Assembly (NCBI GenBank): GCA_032207245.1
Contig: CM063502.1
Coordinates: forward strand, 118,127,929-118,191,928
Direction: 5' to 3'
Source of the DNA: Pardosa pseudoannulata
Lineage: Eukaryota > Arthropoda > Arachnida > Araneae > Lycosidae
Length of the DNA: 64,000 bases
Position 1 is the stretch's first letter. The number at the start of each line of letters is the position of its first letter. Of this stretch, positions 20,161 through 32,271 are shown piece after piece. The translations under genes were made by a program, and so were the position numbers. Below the pieces are notes generated by a model. It saw nothing but the letters and a program-made list of their open reading frames with translations, ran no database searches and was not told the origin of the DNA.

Positions 20161-23100
20161 ATGGCTCTCTTTTCTTGGAATTGTCATGGCTTCAAAACCC
20201 ACGTGTCTGATCTTAGTTACTTAGTCAATAAATTCCACCCGGCTTGTTTTGCACTCCAAGAAACTTTTCAAGTGATGAGTGCAAAATCTCAAAGGTTCGG
20301 CGTTTTAGTGCCTACAGAAAAGATCACGTGAATGGCGGCAGGGCATCTGGTGGTGTAGCCCTTTTTGTCTCCCATGATTACCCGTCTTACCCTCCAAACC
20401 GACCTTCAAGCTGTTGCAGTCTGTATTCACCCATTCTCTCATAACAATTTGTAGTGTCTATTTACCACGCAAAGAAAACAAACCACAAACCTTACTTAAT
20501 AACTTAATTAGTAAGCTACTAGAGCCCTACATAATCCTTTCGTGATTTCAATGGTCACAGCTCCTTGTGGGGTAGTATCAACGCGGAATTCAGTTGGAGC
20601 AATTACTCTTAGACCATAGCCTTTGTTTATTTAACACCAAACAACCAACTCATTTTTATTTTCTCAGACAAACTTTTCACAAGCTCGATCTTCCTTTCTG
20701 TTCATCTTCAATCTTCCTTTATTTCAGTTTTTATGTTGATAATGATTTATACAATAGTGATCACTTTCCGATAATTTTAACGCCTATAATTTCTACAACT
20801 AAATCTTACAAAACGCCATATTATATTATGAATTCTGCTGATTGGAAAAAATTTCGAAATCGAGCTACTATCACGAAGGATATGATACAAAACAACAGCA
20901 TTGATGAAGCCGTTAACCTAATAACTGCAGCCATCATTGCTGCTGACGATGCCGCTATTATAAAATCTTCAGGCTGCTTCCGTCGGCAAACTAAGCCGTG
21001 GTGAAACGACGAGTGCCGTAATGCTCAGAAAGAGCAAAGGAGAGCTTGGTGTAAGTTCCGTCGCTACCCTACCACCGAAAATCTTATGATTTATAAAAAA
21101 TTTAAAGTTGGTTTTAGGCTCATTTTGAGGCGTAGCCAGGCGGAATCGTGGAGGAACTATATTGGCAGCATTTCTGCCTCTACTTCAAGCAATTGTATGT
21201 GGGACAAAATTAAACGGTGTTCAGGCGCTTACTCTAACACTCAGATACACTTTCTGCAGTTCGATAATCAAACTATATCCTCAATAAAGAGCATAGCGAA
21301 TGCAACTGCCCCTTCTTTTGCTCATATATCAAGCAGCAGTAACTACATACCTTCATTCCTTCGTTACAGAAGAAATGATGAAGAAAAAGGAATAAACTTT
21401 AAGTCAGACGCTCACTTTGATTATAATACTAGTTTTACTATATTTGAACTGAAACGAGCCCTGCAAAATATGAAACAAACTTCTCCTGGACCAGATAACA
21501 TCTCATATATTATGATAAAATATCTCTCTGACAACTCCTTACTCAATATCCTTGATTTATATAACAGAATCTGGAATGAACAGACTTTTCCATCCTTGAT
21601 TATCTTGGAATACCGCTACAGTGATCGCCGTCCTAAAATCGAACAAAGATCCCACTGATGTGTTTAGCTACCGTCCAATCGCACTCACGAACTGCCTCTG
21701 CAAGCTTTTAGAGAAGATAGTAGATAGCAGCCTAACACATATTTTGAAAAAGAATAATTGTTTCTCAGCACTCCAGAGTGGTTTCAGGGGTGGTAGGTCA
21801 ACTATAGACAATATTGTTGACCTGGAAACTGAAATTCGTAACGCTCTCGTTCAGCGAAACTACTTGGTTTCAATTTTGTTTATATATCGAGAAGGCGTAC
21901 GATCGGACCTGAGATACGGTATGCTCCGTAACAGCCACGATTTTGGTTTTAAAGGAAATCTTCCAGTTTTTATACAAAACTTTTTACATTTAAGAAATTC
22001 TAAAGTCCGCATTGGCAGCATTTTATCAGACGTTTTCATTCAAGAACAAGGTACCTCAGGGCAGAGTTTTAAGTGAAACATTATTTATAATATCCATTAA
22101 TAACATTTTAAATCAATTCGCTCCTCCTGTTAACCCTCTAAGCGGTTTGCACGTATAATTCCACAGGTTGTCACGTACGATTTTCGACCTAGAAAAACGT
22201 TATGAAAATGGATGTATTGTACATTTCTGCCAGTGCTTTCCCCCATGGAGTTTTGAGGTAGGTGGGTCAGGTCGATTGTTTAGGAACTGCATCCCTCTTT
22301 GACTGACATTTATTGAGGGATGAACCCCTACTCCTTAAGGCATAAAGACCCTGATAGCTTCTCATAGCTTTGTTAATCTCTATTTCGAAGTATTTCGTTT
22401 GCGGTAACAGATGTATCTCTAATTGCGCCACTTAAATATCGTGGATGACTTTCGTAAAAAAATTAAATATTTCTCTTAAAAAGTATTTTTATTCGTACTT
22501 TTAGAATCCATTATTTCTTATGGGATGATCTTCGAGACTTGATGAGCTTTATGTGTATTAAAAATTAACAATCAATAATGTCTATTCATATATCTATTTA
22601 TAACCGGAAGTAAAGGGACAATAACGAGGGTGGATTTCCTGTGTTCCAATCTAATCGGCAAAGGGTGAAGTAAAAAATCATAGAACACTTTGGTCACTGA
22701 TACAATAAAATTTTTTTCCTCGGTGTGTTCCACTCGGAGGGTTAAAGGAAGTCTTTACGTTGATGGCCTATACATATCCTACGCAGGTTCTGACATGACC
22801 GTTATTGAAAGGAAACTCCAAATTACAGTCAACAATGTAATAAAGTGGGCAGATTAAAATGGTTTCAGTTTCTCACCTGAAAAAACAAAGTGTGTCCACT
22901 TTTGTAGGAAACGGGGTATCCATCCTGATCCAAAGATTCGGGTTCATAACCTGACTATTCCCATAGCTAGTGAAATAAAGTATCTTGGGATTATTTTTGA
23001 CAGGAAGCTAACTTTTCTTCCCCCTGTTCTTAACCTGCGAGGGAGATGTCTAAGGGCACTGAATATCATCAAAGTCCTATCAAACACTTCTTGGGGAATG

Positions 23101-23412
23101 GCAAGTACAAGCTTATTGAAAATTTACCAAGCGGTTGACCGCTCAAAATTGGATTATGGGTGTGTTGTGTACCGGTCTGCCTGCAAAACGACACTACAGA
23201 AGCTTGATATTGTTCACTATCTGGCACTCCGCCTCGTGTCGGGCGCTTTTAGGACGTCCCCAGTTCAAAGTTTATATGTCAACTATGTCAATAATAATCG
23301 TTATAGAATAAAATTTCAATTAAAAATTCTTCTGTGTGGAGTATCGTTCAAAATATGGATAGACACACAGTCCGTTTGCACGTTTTGCACATATATGCAA
23401 AGAATTGTTTAA
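20161..23412 (+). pseudogene. LINE ORF2: endonuclease and reverse transcriptase (broken)
   Basis: It starts at ATG with MALFSWNCHGFKTH and FALQETFQ, the N-terminal motifs of APE-type endonucleases, followed by GGVALFVSHDYP after a frameshift. The RT blocks follow: SPGPDNISYIMIKYL, FSYRPIALTNCLCKLLEKIV, FSALQSGFRGGRSTIDNI, LRNSKVRIGSILSD with EQG, then LYVDGLYISYAG, FSPEKTKCVHF, IKYLGIIFDRKL and SKLDYGCVVY. The catalytic FADD/YVDD motif reads YVDG, so even the joined enzyme would lack one aspartate. Frame breaks lie near 20290, 20450, 21000, 21620 and 21890. The MITE splits the frame just before the catalytic motif. Confidence 0.82.
22134..22741. mobile_element. TTAA-flanked MITE (piggyBac-type) inside LINE ORF2
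   Basis: A 608-bp insertion with TTAA on each side (22130-22133, 22742-22745). Its ends are inverted: CCCTCTAAGCGG on the left and, reverse-complemented, CCCTCCGAGTGG on the right. TTAA duplication with CCC-starting ends is the hallmark of piggyBac-type elements. There is no transposase ORF, so it is non-autonomous. Removing it with one TTAA leaves the RT reading frame open across the junction. Confidence 0.85.
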
Positions 23413-23495
23413 TATATTGCATACATATTGTAACTATTGTTATGTGCATAAATGAAATTTAAAAGTAAATATTTTCAGTTATATAATGTTCTAAC

Positions 23496-23700
<205 letters not shown>

Positions 23701-23704
<4 letters not shown>

Positions 23705-24121
23705 GAGACTGACTTCTCGATGGGGGTTGCAGTCATGACCATAAAAATGATACCGTTTTAGCTAAAAACCTTTATTTAGATAACTTTGAAGGATGGGTTC
23801 CCACTTCATCATAGGGACAAACTGAAGGGTCAGCTAGCATTAAGTTCTATGTACAAGACAAGTGACACCTGGGTCAACATCTGTGGGAAAATATCTCTAG
23901 AAAAATCTGTCTTCGACAGCGTGTATCTCCTTTATATTTGGAAATTTCCTAAATTGTCCGCTAGGGTCATGTAGGTTTATAATTGGCCAGACCCCTTCTC
24001 TGAGGGCGTAACCTGTAGCTCCAGTGGTCAATTTAGGTTAAGGGTTAAAAAGGGGAATGGAAAATGACGCGGGAATTTTTACCCTTGATTCAAGTTTTGA
24101 AAACCCCTGAGAATTTTCCTT
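23701..24121. other. No gene seen
   Basis: Unremarkable sequence between two TA microsatellites. A 62-codon frame here has no recognised motif. Confidence 0.5.
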
Positions 24122-24132
24122 ACATATATATT

Positions 24133-24204
<72 letters not shown>
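24122..24204. repeat. (TA)n microsatellite
   Basis: Interrupted TA run. Confidence 0.97.
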
Positions 24205-24211
<7 letters not shown>

Positions 24212-24495
24212 GCAGAATACTAGAATTATAACTAGGCAAAAGAAAAAAAAATACAATGCATGCAAAAATATAATCACAAAAACTATATATGTATCAAATT
24301 TAAAATACAGGAATCGCAAAATTTCTAAAAATCTGTTCCTGAAAGTATAAACAATAAAAACAATTTACTGTAATATATTTCTCATTACTAGAAAGGAAAT
24401 TTACATGAAATAAACTACTTTATTTTCCACCTTTCATTTTTAAAACTATCATTCATTCTATGGAAACTTTCCAAACAGTAATTAGGAGGATTTAT

Positions 24496-24529
<34 letters not shown>

Positions 24530-25934
24530 GATTTACAGCAAAAGTCCCCACTTACATAATAAAAAAACCTGTACATTTTTTGATTTAGGCACTATGTTAT
24601 TCTGCATCATAAAGGCTTTTTATTATTTTAATGCTAGTATGTATTAAACAGTAACATTTAAAGAATGGTATTATTGTTTCAAATGCAAAACAAAACAAAA
24701 TAATGTTTCCAACTCATTTATTTATTCATGAACATTTGAAGACAGGGAATTTTACATTAAATTGAAACACTATAAAAATCAGTTGCATTATATATATAAC
24801 AATTGAAAATGAAGTTCACATACCTAAAATTAATAAAATTTGCTAACTAATAAATTTACCACTATGTAATACTACTCTACTATAAGATACAGAGGGGGGT
24901 ACAATAAAACAGTACTTCTAAGATCAGTAAATTTCTTACAAAAAATTACAATTGATATATATGTTATACAACTAGTTCTAGTGACTGATGTGATTTGGAG
25001 CATTCACACTTTTGCAAAGTTAATAGGGGAAAATTATTGGTTTTAAGACACTGAAAGTAAATTTCATTCCTAAAAGTTTTGTTTAATTTATTTATTTGTA
25101 AATATGAAAGAAATTTTTTTCTAAGCTGTTTTATTTTTGTGTTGCTGTTTCCATACCTCCAAAATGAAAAATTAAAAAAAATTATGGACGTTTGTACATA
25201 ATTCTTTATACAGTAAGCACATACAAGGTTTTTTTTTCAAGCATAAATATATTGTTTAGAACTCAATAAAATTTTATTCAGATGAGGTAACTTCAAGAAT
25301 AAAACCATGCATTAAATAAAATTTTTGTGGATACAAAATTGTGGATGGGAAAAAAAGTGTTATAAATTTTGTTTCATTGTACTCCGCATTCCAATTAAAA
25401 TACTAAATAAATAAAATTAATTGTATAAGTAAGATATACAATGGTTCTTAATATTTTGTAGCAGAATAAGAGAAATATTAGATTTCTTTTCTCGTTTTGA
25501 AATAGTTGTATTATATATAATTGTTTCATAAAGAGAAATCAATGATATAAATAACTTTTTATGAATAAAGAAAGATTAATATGGAGCAACAATGTATCAA
25601 GGAAATCGAATTATTCGTTTATTTTCAAATTATGTTAAAAAGAAAAATTAAATAAAGCTATGTTAGTAAAATTCAAGAAATGGAATAGTAATTTGAATTA
25701 ATTTTGTTACCAAGCAAAGGAAATATATAAAAAATACTTACTGTGGAATTCTTTGTAATATTGCAATCACGTAGAATCACCGATATTCACTTTTTTCTTA
25801 ATTCCTCAGAAAACTGAAAGTTGACACTTTCTGTCCATCTTTGTGATAATTACCTCTGCATTTAGGTATAATGCATTTATATACCATTTCATTAAAGATT
25901 CTAACAGATAATTATACCGTAGAAAAATGCTTCG
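24205..25934. other. AT-rich intergenic DNA with a possible untranslated exon
   Basis: Mostly featureless AT-rich DNA with a (CA)n run at 24496-24528. On the minus strand, a GTAAGTA donor-like site at about 25736-25742 follows the GC-rich segment at 25935-26002. This would fit a short non-coding first exon of a minus-strand transcript, but nothing else supports it. Confidence 0.35.
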
Positions 25935-26002
25935 TCAAACCACAGCCATCTATATAGAAGGCCTGCGCACTCAAACTAAATGGCGGGGGCCGAAGGCGGT
26001 TT
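25935..26002. promoter_or_regulatory. GC-rich promoter-like segment with YY1-like motif
   Basis: In an AT-rich setting this segment is CpG-bearing and contains AAATGGCGGGGG, a YY1-like core (CCGCCATTT on the minus strand), GCCGAAGGCGG and GCCTGCGCAC. Its reverse complement resembles 28181-28250, sharing ACCGCCTTCG, AGTGCGCAGG and AGATGGCTGTGGT in the same order. Promoter function is inferred from composition only. Confidence 0.45.
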
Positions 26003-26668
26003 CTTTTCTATAATCCGCAAGTAAAATGTGTTATGCCTTTTACTACTCATCAAAATATTTTTCTTCAAAAAATAAAGTAAGGATATTCATTTCACTAAAG
26101 TGAATATTTATTAGTAGAAAAATTGTTATGCTATAGATATTTTATTTGTAAGCCAATTTATATTTTAATTTTATTTACCATAACAACTTCTTATACTACA
26201 CAAGAACAGATATGATACATAGATAAAATTTTAAGCAAAGAAGTTACATCTGCAAAAAATTACACAATTGGCATCTTTTACTTCTTTTTACTTACATTTC
26301 CTTAAATGGTCCCATGGAAATAAAATATCTTAACCTTTATTCATAAAATATGATCCATAAAGGATCGTATTAAAGGCAGTATTTAAAAAAACTGCATAAG
26401 TGAAAAATCATAGAACAATTTATGCTGGGGTAAAATGATTTCAAAATTTTTATTTACAGTTTTATTTACATGTAACATCTGATACTGATTTGTACTATAT
26501 AAACAATGAAACATAATTCAATACTATGTAGAGAAAAAAATGTAAAAATGTTAATCAAGGATTCTTCTAAGAGTTTATAGCCTGTGAAAACTTGTCATTC
26601 ATAATATTTTTTTCATACAAATTAAAATTACTGCAAGCATTTAACAATATATCAATATGATGTTTGCT

Positions 26669-26853
26669 TTATATTTTTGTAAAGTTTAAATTTAGAATAC
26701 TTGCATTAAATCTTTCGTTATTACAATATATTTCAAGAGATAAATCTTCACTTACTTTAAATGATGCTGTTATAATTGGAATATCAGAATCATATAGTTT
26801 AACAAACTGCCCACATGGAAGTACAAAAAATGTATGTCCAGCTGGAATAGTCC
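26669..26853 (-). other. Open minus-strand segment ending in TAA, possible exon
   Basis: A frame without ATG reads TIPAGHTFFVLPCGQFVKLY, then DSDIPIITASFK followed by a good donor GTAAGT. It stays open past the donor to a stop. It lies just downstream of the THAP relic on the same strand, but its frame does not join that ORF directly. It may be another piece of the same decayed gene. Family not recognised. Confidence 0.35.
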
Positions 26854-26954
26854 TTTAGACAGTGCTTTACATATAATTTTACTTCTGACAGACATTTTAG
26901 TTGCGCCCTTTCAACTTCTTGTATATGTATCAAAACACTATCAGCTAAACATTG

Positions 26955-27306
26955 CTAAAACCTATTATCTTCTTTTTCTTCCCCAGATTTTCTTTTCTTT
27001 GCCATTGATACATTTAGATGAGGTGTAGATTCACTTATTAAGCTTGGAAATGCATTTGGAGTTAAAATTGGATTGGCAAGGGGAATTTTATAGACTTCCC
27101 CATCTGTACCAGTCCACGAGTCTTCTCTGGTAATCATAGATTTGTCGAAATGCTTGATACAGACTCTAGCATTATCAGTGTATAGAAAATTGTCTCTGTG
27201 AATCCTATTAATCCAAAATATTCTCCTGTCAGTTTCTTTGGGAAATCCAAAGCAGGAAACATATGGTGGCTTATTTACTGCCCGGAACCAAACACTTGAA
27301 AGGCAT
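26955..27306 (-). pseudogene. THAP-domain protein relic (frameshifted)
   Basis: THAP domains are C2CH zinc-binding DNA-binding modules found in host regulators and in P-element-like and related transposases. On the minus strand an ATG after a TATATAG acceptor-like site starts MPFKCLVPGSK and then hits TAA. The next frame continues NKPPYVSCFGFPKETDRRIF, later ARVCIKHF (the Cys-x2-His pair) and NPILTPNAFPSLI, the degenerate AVPTIF box that ends the domain, then a Lys/Glu-rich tail. Two faults are visible: a one-base frameshift after the start, and Ser where the second zinc Cys (VPGC) is expected. Past the stop at 26955-26957, an open stretch continues in the same frame. It is either an inactivated gene or transposase relic, or a real gene with assembly errors. 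Confidence 0.65.
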
Positions 27307-28180
27307 GATCTATATAACAAAAATATATTATTGCATTAACGTTGACAAGAATTTTAAAAATTTTAATGTATATAATTTTAAGTTAAGTTTTAGTTATTTT
27401 TACATTTTTCTTACATTTATATATTTTCTTTTGGTAGTTTAATTTTTGATAGATACGTCCTTTTTAAGCTTAGATATTCAAAATTTTAAATTGTAGAAAG
27501 TTAATAGGAAAATATCGAAACAGAGCTCAGGACTTAAAAAATATGAAGCTGATAAATCAGAAACAATTCAAAGTGCAGATGACATTGATTCTACTTAGTA
27601 AGAAATTTCACAATTGCTGTTGTGGTGTGTGAAGAATAACAACTTTTATTAATAAAGTTCCTTAAAAACACATTATAAATCAATGAAGTAAGAATACATT
27701 AATCTTTTATTGTGGTAATAATAAATCATTTTAAGATAAAACAGAAATTATAATTTGTGAGTTATCTACAATGGTCAAGTTGCAGTACACAGCAAAAACG
27801 AAGCTAACAAAACTTAGAATACATTAAACTCACTGATATTTAATGTTATATTAAGTACTTATAAATTCTTTAATGAGTTCTAAGAATAAAATGAAACTTA
27901 TTTTTAAATCGACAGTTATAATATACAATGTGATACAAAGCACACACTAATAACAAAACATTTGAACTATTTCATAGTAGCGAGCTTAAGAATTAACATC
28001 ATTCTTATAATATGCTTAATTAGAAGACAACTAAAAAATAGGAGAAATGATAGCAAAATTGTTACTTACCTTTCTTACAATAGCAAACGTTATTTCACTT
28101 CCATAAATTTCTTTTCTTTTCTTTTTTTTTTTTTAAAGCAGTAATCGACAAGCATTCAACAAGTATCAAGAGAATAGAAT

Positions 28181-28250
28181 ACCGCCTTCGAGCGATCACG
28201 TGACCGGTTTTCGGAAAATCAGTGCGCAGGGCTTGTGTTTAGATGGCTGT
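28181..28250. promoter_or_regulatory. GC-rich promoter-like segment with TCACGTGA E-box
   Basis: Contains ATCACGTGACCGG, an E-box of the USF/TFE type, plus ACCGCCTTCG and GTGCGCAGGG. It is an inverted relative of 25935-26002, about 2.2 kb away, with the THAP relic between them. It may be the promoter side of the minus-strand THAP gene. Function is inferred. Confidence 0.4.
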
Positions 28251-28369
28251 GGTCAAACTCATACTCATAGAATGGTCAAAACAGAAATTTTCGCATGTTT
28301 CGATGAAAACAAGCCAAATACAATCGTCTGCCGCTGTAAACAATGTAGCTATAAAGAAACCGAACTGAA

Positions 28370-28512
28370 GCCAATTCGCGTCACGTGATAAATGTTAAAA
28401 TCATAGACAAACGCACTAAAACAACCAACTCCCATAGGCAATAGCGATACGCTTCTGTAACATGGGACTCGCATAGAAAGTGGCGCCCTCGGTGTCAGAC
28501 CATCGGAACTAA
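28370..28512. promoter_or_regulatory. Second E-box and GC-rich segment
   Basis: Begins with CGCGTCACGTGATAAATG and ends with GGCGCCCTCGGTGTCAGACC. The end part is repeated in inverse orientation at 33152-33188. Between the E-box here and the one at 28195, a 62-codon frame with several Cys residues runs on the plus strand. I do not accept it as a gene without further evidence. Confidence 0.4.
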
Positions 28513-29126
28513 AGCATGGTTACCTGATAATTATGTTTACCGCTCTTTTGGCGACTTTTTCTTAATTATTTGAAAAAAAAAATTTGGCGTGGGGGTGCTT
28601 TTATACCTTTTTTTTATTTTATAAATTAAGCTATCAAAAACAAAACCAATCATAATTGCTTTTCTAGAATGCTTTTATGTAGCTCTGTGTTAAATCTCTA
28701 ATATACTCTATATAGTTAGCTTATATAGAACATATTTAATACAAATTTATCAATCTATAATTAATTCACAAATGTGTATTCTTTAGTATTCTGATTTCTT
28801 CGATTAATCATGTTTATCTAATATTGACACTATTTGTAAAGATATTGAATATCAATTATGAAAATTACCCTTTTAATTTATCTTTAAACATTGCACTTTT
28901 TTATAAATTGAAATATTTCTGAGAATATTCTGTATATTAATTGTTTAAAAGCTTACTGCTTTTACATCAAAATTACTATATAGTATTATTTTGCTATTTT
29001 TATTTGCTATCAGATAATATAAAAATTCAAATAAAAAAATGGTGTTCTTTTTTTATTAAGAAAACAAAAATTGAATACAATTTTATTGCAATAATAATAA
29101 TATTTAAAAAAGTACAAAATTGATTA
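28513..29126. other. AT-rich DNA, nothing seen
   Basis: No ORF with recognisable features and no repeat. Confidence 0.5.
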
Positions 29127-29173
29127 TTATATCCACAAAATTTCATAAGTTCTCTTCATTCTTTCCACTGAAT
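29127..29173 (-). CDS. Candidate short terminal exon
   Basis: On the minus strand a strong acceptor (TTTCTTTGTTTCAG) opens into two bases plus a 14-residue tail SVERMKRTYEILWI and TAA. The splice signal is good and the peptide is plausible, but nothing proves which upstream exon would join it. Confidence 0.35.
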
Positions 29174-29429
29174 CTGAAACAAAGAAATTACAGATATAAA
29201 TTTTAATAAATATAAAATTGCAGTATTAACACAAAAATTTCATTAAAATTATTTCATCTCCAATTCGTGATTAGATAAATTGCACAAAAACTTTTATGCT
29301 TTAATATTTACCCTCTTTTTATGCATATAAATTCAAGTTTAATAATTTTTTTTAGAGATGAAGTATTACTAACAGAGCTTTTATTACATATATAAATATA
29401 ATTGCTATCTACTTTTTCAATAGACATAA

Positions 29430-29469
29430 GAGGATTAATGATTCCTTGATAAATGAATCATTAATCCTC
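29430..29469. repeat. Perfect 15-bp inverted repeat
   Basis: GAGGATTAATGATTC and its exact complement GAATCATTAATCCTC surround a 10-base loop. This could form a hairpin or cruciform. Confidence 0.9.
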
Positions 29470-30863
29470 AATGCTTCTATTAAATAAATAGAGATGTAAT
29501 CATAGAGAATATGTAAGTATGTAATCATAGAGATGTATGTAATCATAGAGAATAAAAGGAACTTTAAATGCTAATTAGTCTAAGGCACATCCATGAACTA
29601 AAGTAAAACTGAGGTAGGCTATTCTTAGCTGACAAATAAATTCTTTAAAAAGGTTTCTTATTTTACCGATACTAGTGATAGAGCCAGAATTTATGATAGA
29701 GCCAGAATGCATGGAGGGTTCAAAAGTAATAATCTAATTCAAAAGTTCTTAATCTAAAGTACAGTGAACAATCAATTTCATAAAAAAAAGTGATCTCATT
29801 ACATACACACATGCAAAATACATACATATATATATCTTACATTCATAGGTTTGCTTGCATACATAAATATACTATAAAACAGATCAGTAATGCTGTATGT
29901 AATTCCATTTTACTTGAAAAATATCTTTTAAATTATGCTGTAAGTTTTTAATATTGAATTTGTTTAAATTTGCCTCGTAAATATTGAAGCATATTTAAAT
30001 TATGCTCCTAAACATACAAGCCAAATTTAAACTAATTTCATGAATAACTTGAAAAATTAAAAGTACATTGAGAAAGAAAAGTCCACAGATTTTTCTCTTT
30101 ATATTGCTAATTAATCTAAACATATACAACATATCAAGTTATGTATTAAAACATATACACTTTATTAATTCCCATTCAAGTTTAAGAAATTTCATTCAAG
30201 TATGACTACAAATTCAGTTTGAAATTATAGATGATTGTTGTCCTGCTGAATAATTGGTTTCATTAATTTTCTTTTCTTGCATTTGTTATTCCATTATATT
30301 CCCACAAAATAAAATGATTTAATTATTAATTCATACTTATAATTAATTTAAAAATTAATTAAAAACTAATTCTTTAATTTAATAATATTAACTTTAAATT
30401 TTAGATTTTTTTTGATTTTTCATGTTCTGAAGGTACATATCCATTCCACAATTTTGCAGCTGCTGCTCAAATGTACTATCTCCATTTATTTATGAGATTA
30501 TTTTTTCATTAGGTTTTTATGTTTTTATTTTTTGATACAAGATATTTATAAACTTTTTTTCATATTGTTACTTTAAAGATATTTTATTGGCTTTTATAAT
30601 CTTATATTTAATTTATTTTAAAAAGTTACAAATTATTTTTATAATGTTAAAAAAAAATTCTAAATGTAAATATTATTTTTTTAAAATATTTAAATTAATT
30701 ATATTAAAAATGAATGAAATATATCCAAGGTATTCTAATTAATTGATTTAAAAACATATTACTAGAAAATTAATCTAAAACTTAATTAACTACTAATGTT
30801 GAATAAAAATATTTACTAAGTAATAGAGCAGAAACTTTATATTTACATTCATGATTTTCCATT

Positions 30864-30981
30864 TCATTGTTCTTTACGAGCACAACAGCCCTTTGCAGGC
30901 CTTAGCTGCCTAAGTATGTACTCTTTCCAGCATTTAGTATCTACAGCTTCCAATTTCACTTCGAATCTATTCTTTTGACAC
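30864..30981 (-). CDS. Candidate terminal exon, protein not recognised
   Basis: After a CCTAG acceptor-like site the minus strand stays open for 38 residues to TGA. It contains NRFEVKLEAVDTKCWKEYIL and then RQLRPAKGCCARKEQ. The balanced, basic composition and few Asn/Lys homopolymers contrast with surrounding random frames. The acceptor lacks a strong pyrimidine tract. No family recognised. Confidence 0.4.
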
Positions 30982-32173
30982 CTAGGTATTATAATGAGAT
31001 TTTTGATGATATTGCATTGTACAAGAAAAGAATTTAATTACACCAAACTTTTTTAAAGTTTCACAACTTATACTTGAGTATGTTACTACACATACAAGAT
31101 AAACAACTGAAATATTAAGGCAATTATTTTTAGTCATTCAATGTTTAAAAAAAATAATGTTACAATATATGTGTATGTATATATATAAATAAATATATAC
31201 ATACATTCATGTACAAAGTTAATTATATTGGTATACAGTAATGAAAGTAAAATGCCAAGAATGAGCGCTCCATTATTGGTAACACTTTGAAAAATTATAG
31301 AAACATTTACCTCAAAGAACATACTGTAAAATGAAAACAATAATGAGTAGTATATTAAGCCACTGGGTGTGTTTATGATCTCTATTGTCTATGATTCACG
31401 AGGTCTTACTCATAAAGACTTTTACTAATTACTGAAATAAAACTGATCTACAAATATTTTAGCTTGCCATTAAAAAATATCGTAGAATAAAAATTATTTT
31501 CCATTGGTGAGCAAGTTCTCACGATGAAACCCCAATTTTAGAATTAGTGTACATTATTTGTTATTTTCCAAAATTGGTGTCAGAGATTACAAAATAAGGC
31601 ATCAATTTTTAGAAACAATGTATTACTGCTGGTTAACTTTAACATTGGTCACATACATGGATGATGAAATACTGATTCTGAATGTTAACTTGCACAAAGT
31701 AAAAAATAAGCTAACTCAATGTCTCTAAACCTAAGGACCATAAAATAAATTGCATAAATAAGTATTTTAACCATAAATAAATTATTTCACTGGTCAGGTG
31801 ATTTATTTATATTATCCAGGTGAATTGTAGCAAATATGATTCATCCGTTTTCTGTGAAAGGTATATTTTGAATGTATATAAAGAGCAAAATTAATCTAAC
31901 AGAAAAAATTTATACTTTAAAATTGTATATTTGAAAATAACTGGGCTGATATAGATGAAAAACACTTGATTTAAATACTTGCAGAGAATGGAATTGCCAA
32001 TAGCACTTTGTACATAAATCATTCACATTAAAAAAATCTATTTTATTATAAAAAATTTTATGCCACATATTACACAGAAATAGTTTTAAGTATAAATAAA
32101 AAAAATGCCATAGAATCTTTTAAGTTTTAGCTTGGTATAATAATTTATTAAATGTGAATTTTAAACTGCTTAC

Positions 32174-32271
32174 CGCTGAAGATTTAAAGATCATACATTT
32201 CTTCTTAGAGAGTCCAATACAATATATATGTAGTCCTATATAATTTAATCCAAATAACACACCTCCAACAG
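32174..32271 (-). CDS. Candidate internal exon encoding a membrane segment
   Basis: Bounded by a good acceptor (AATATTTTCAG) and donor (GTAAGCAG) on the minus strand, 98 bases. One frame is fully open: GGVLFGLNYIGLHIYCIGLS followed by KKKCMIFKSSA. This is a hydrophobic, Gly-containing stretch followed by three Lys, the pattern of a transmembrane helix with a cytoplasmic positive end. Entry phase 1, exit phase 0. Other exons and the family are unknown. Confidence 0.5.

Larger units (their letters stand above)
17855..23410 (+). mobile_element. Jockey-like non-LTR retrotransposon (LINE), decayed
   Basis: A GC-richer 5' untranslated part (17855-18430) is followed by an ORF1 with zinc knuckles and an ORF2 with an APE-type endonuclease and reverse transcriptase, the layout of jockey-clade LINEs. 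Two later insertions sit in it: a solo LTR (19021-19474) and a TTAA-type MITE (22134-22741). Without them the body is about 4.5 kb. No 3' UTR or poly-A tail is recognisable, since similarity to an RT C-terminus fades into a long TA microsatellite. Many frame breaks make it inactive. Confidence 0.82.

Noticed and set aside
28200..28388. 62-codon Cys-containing ORF between two E-boxes
   Set aside because: It overlaps an inverted GC-rich segment, has no homologue I recognise, and lies in promoter-like sequence.
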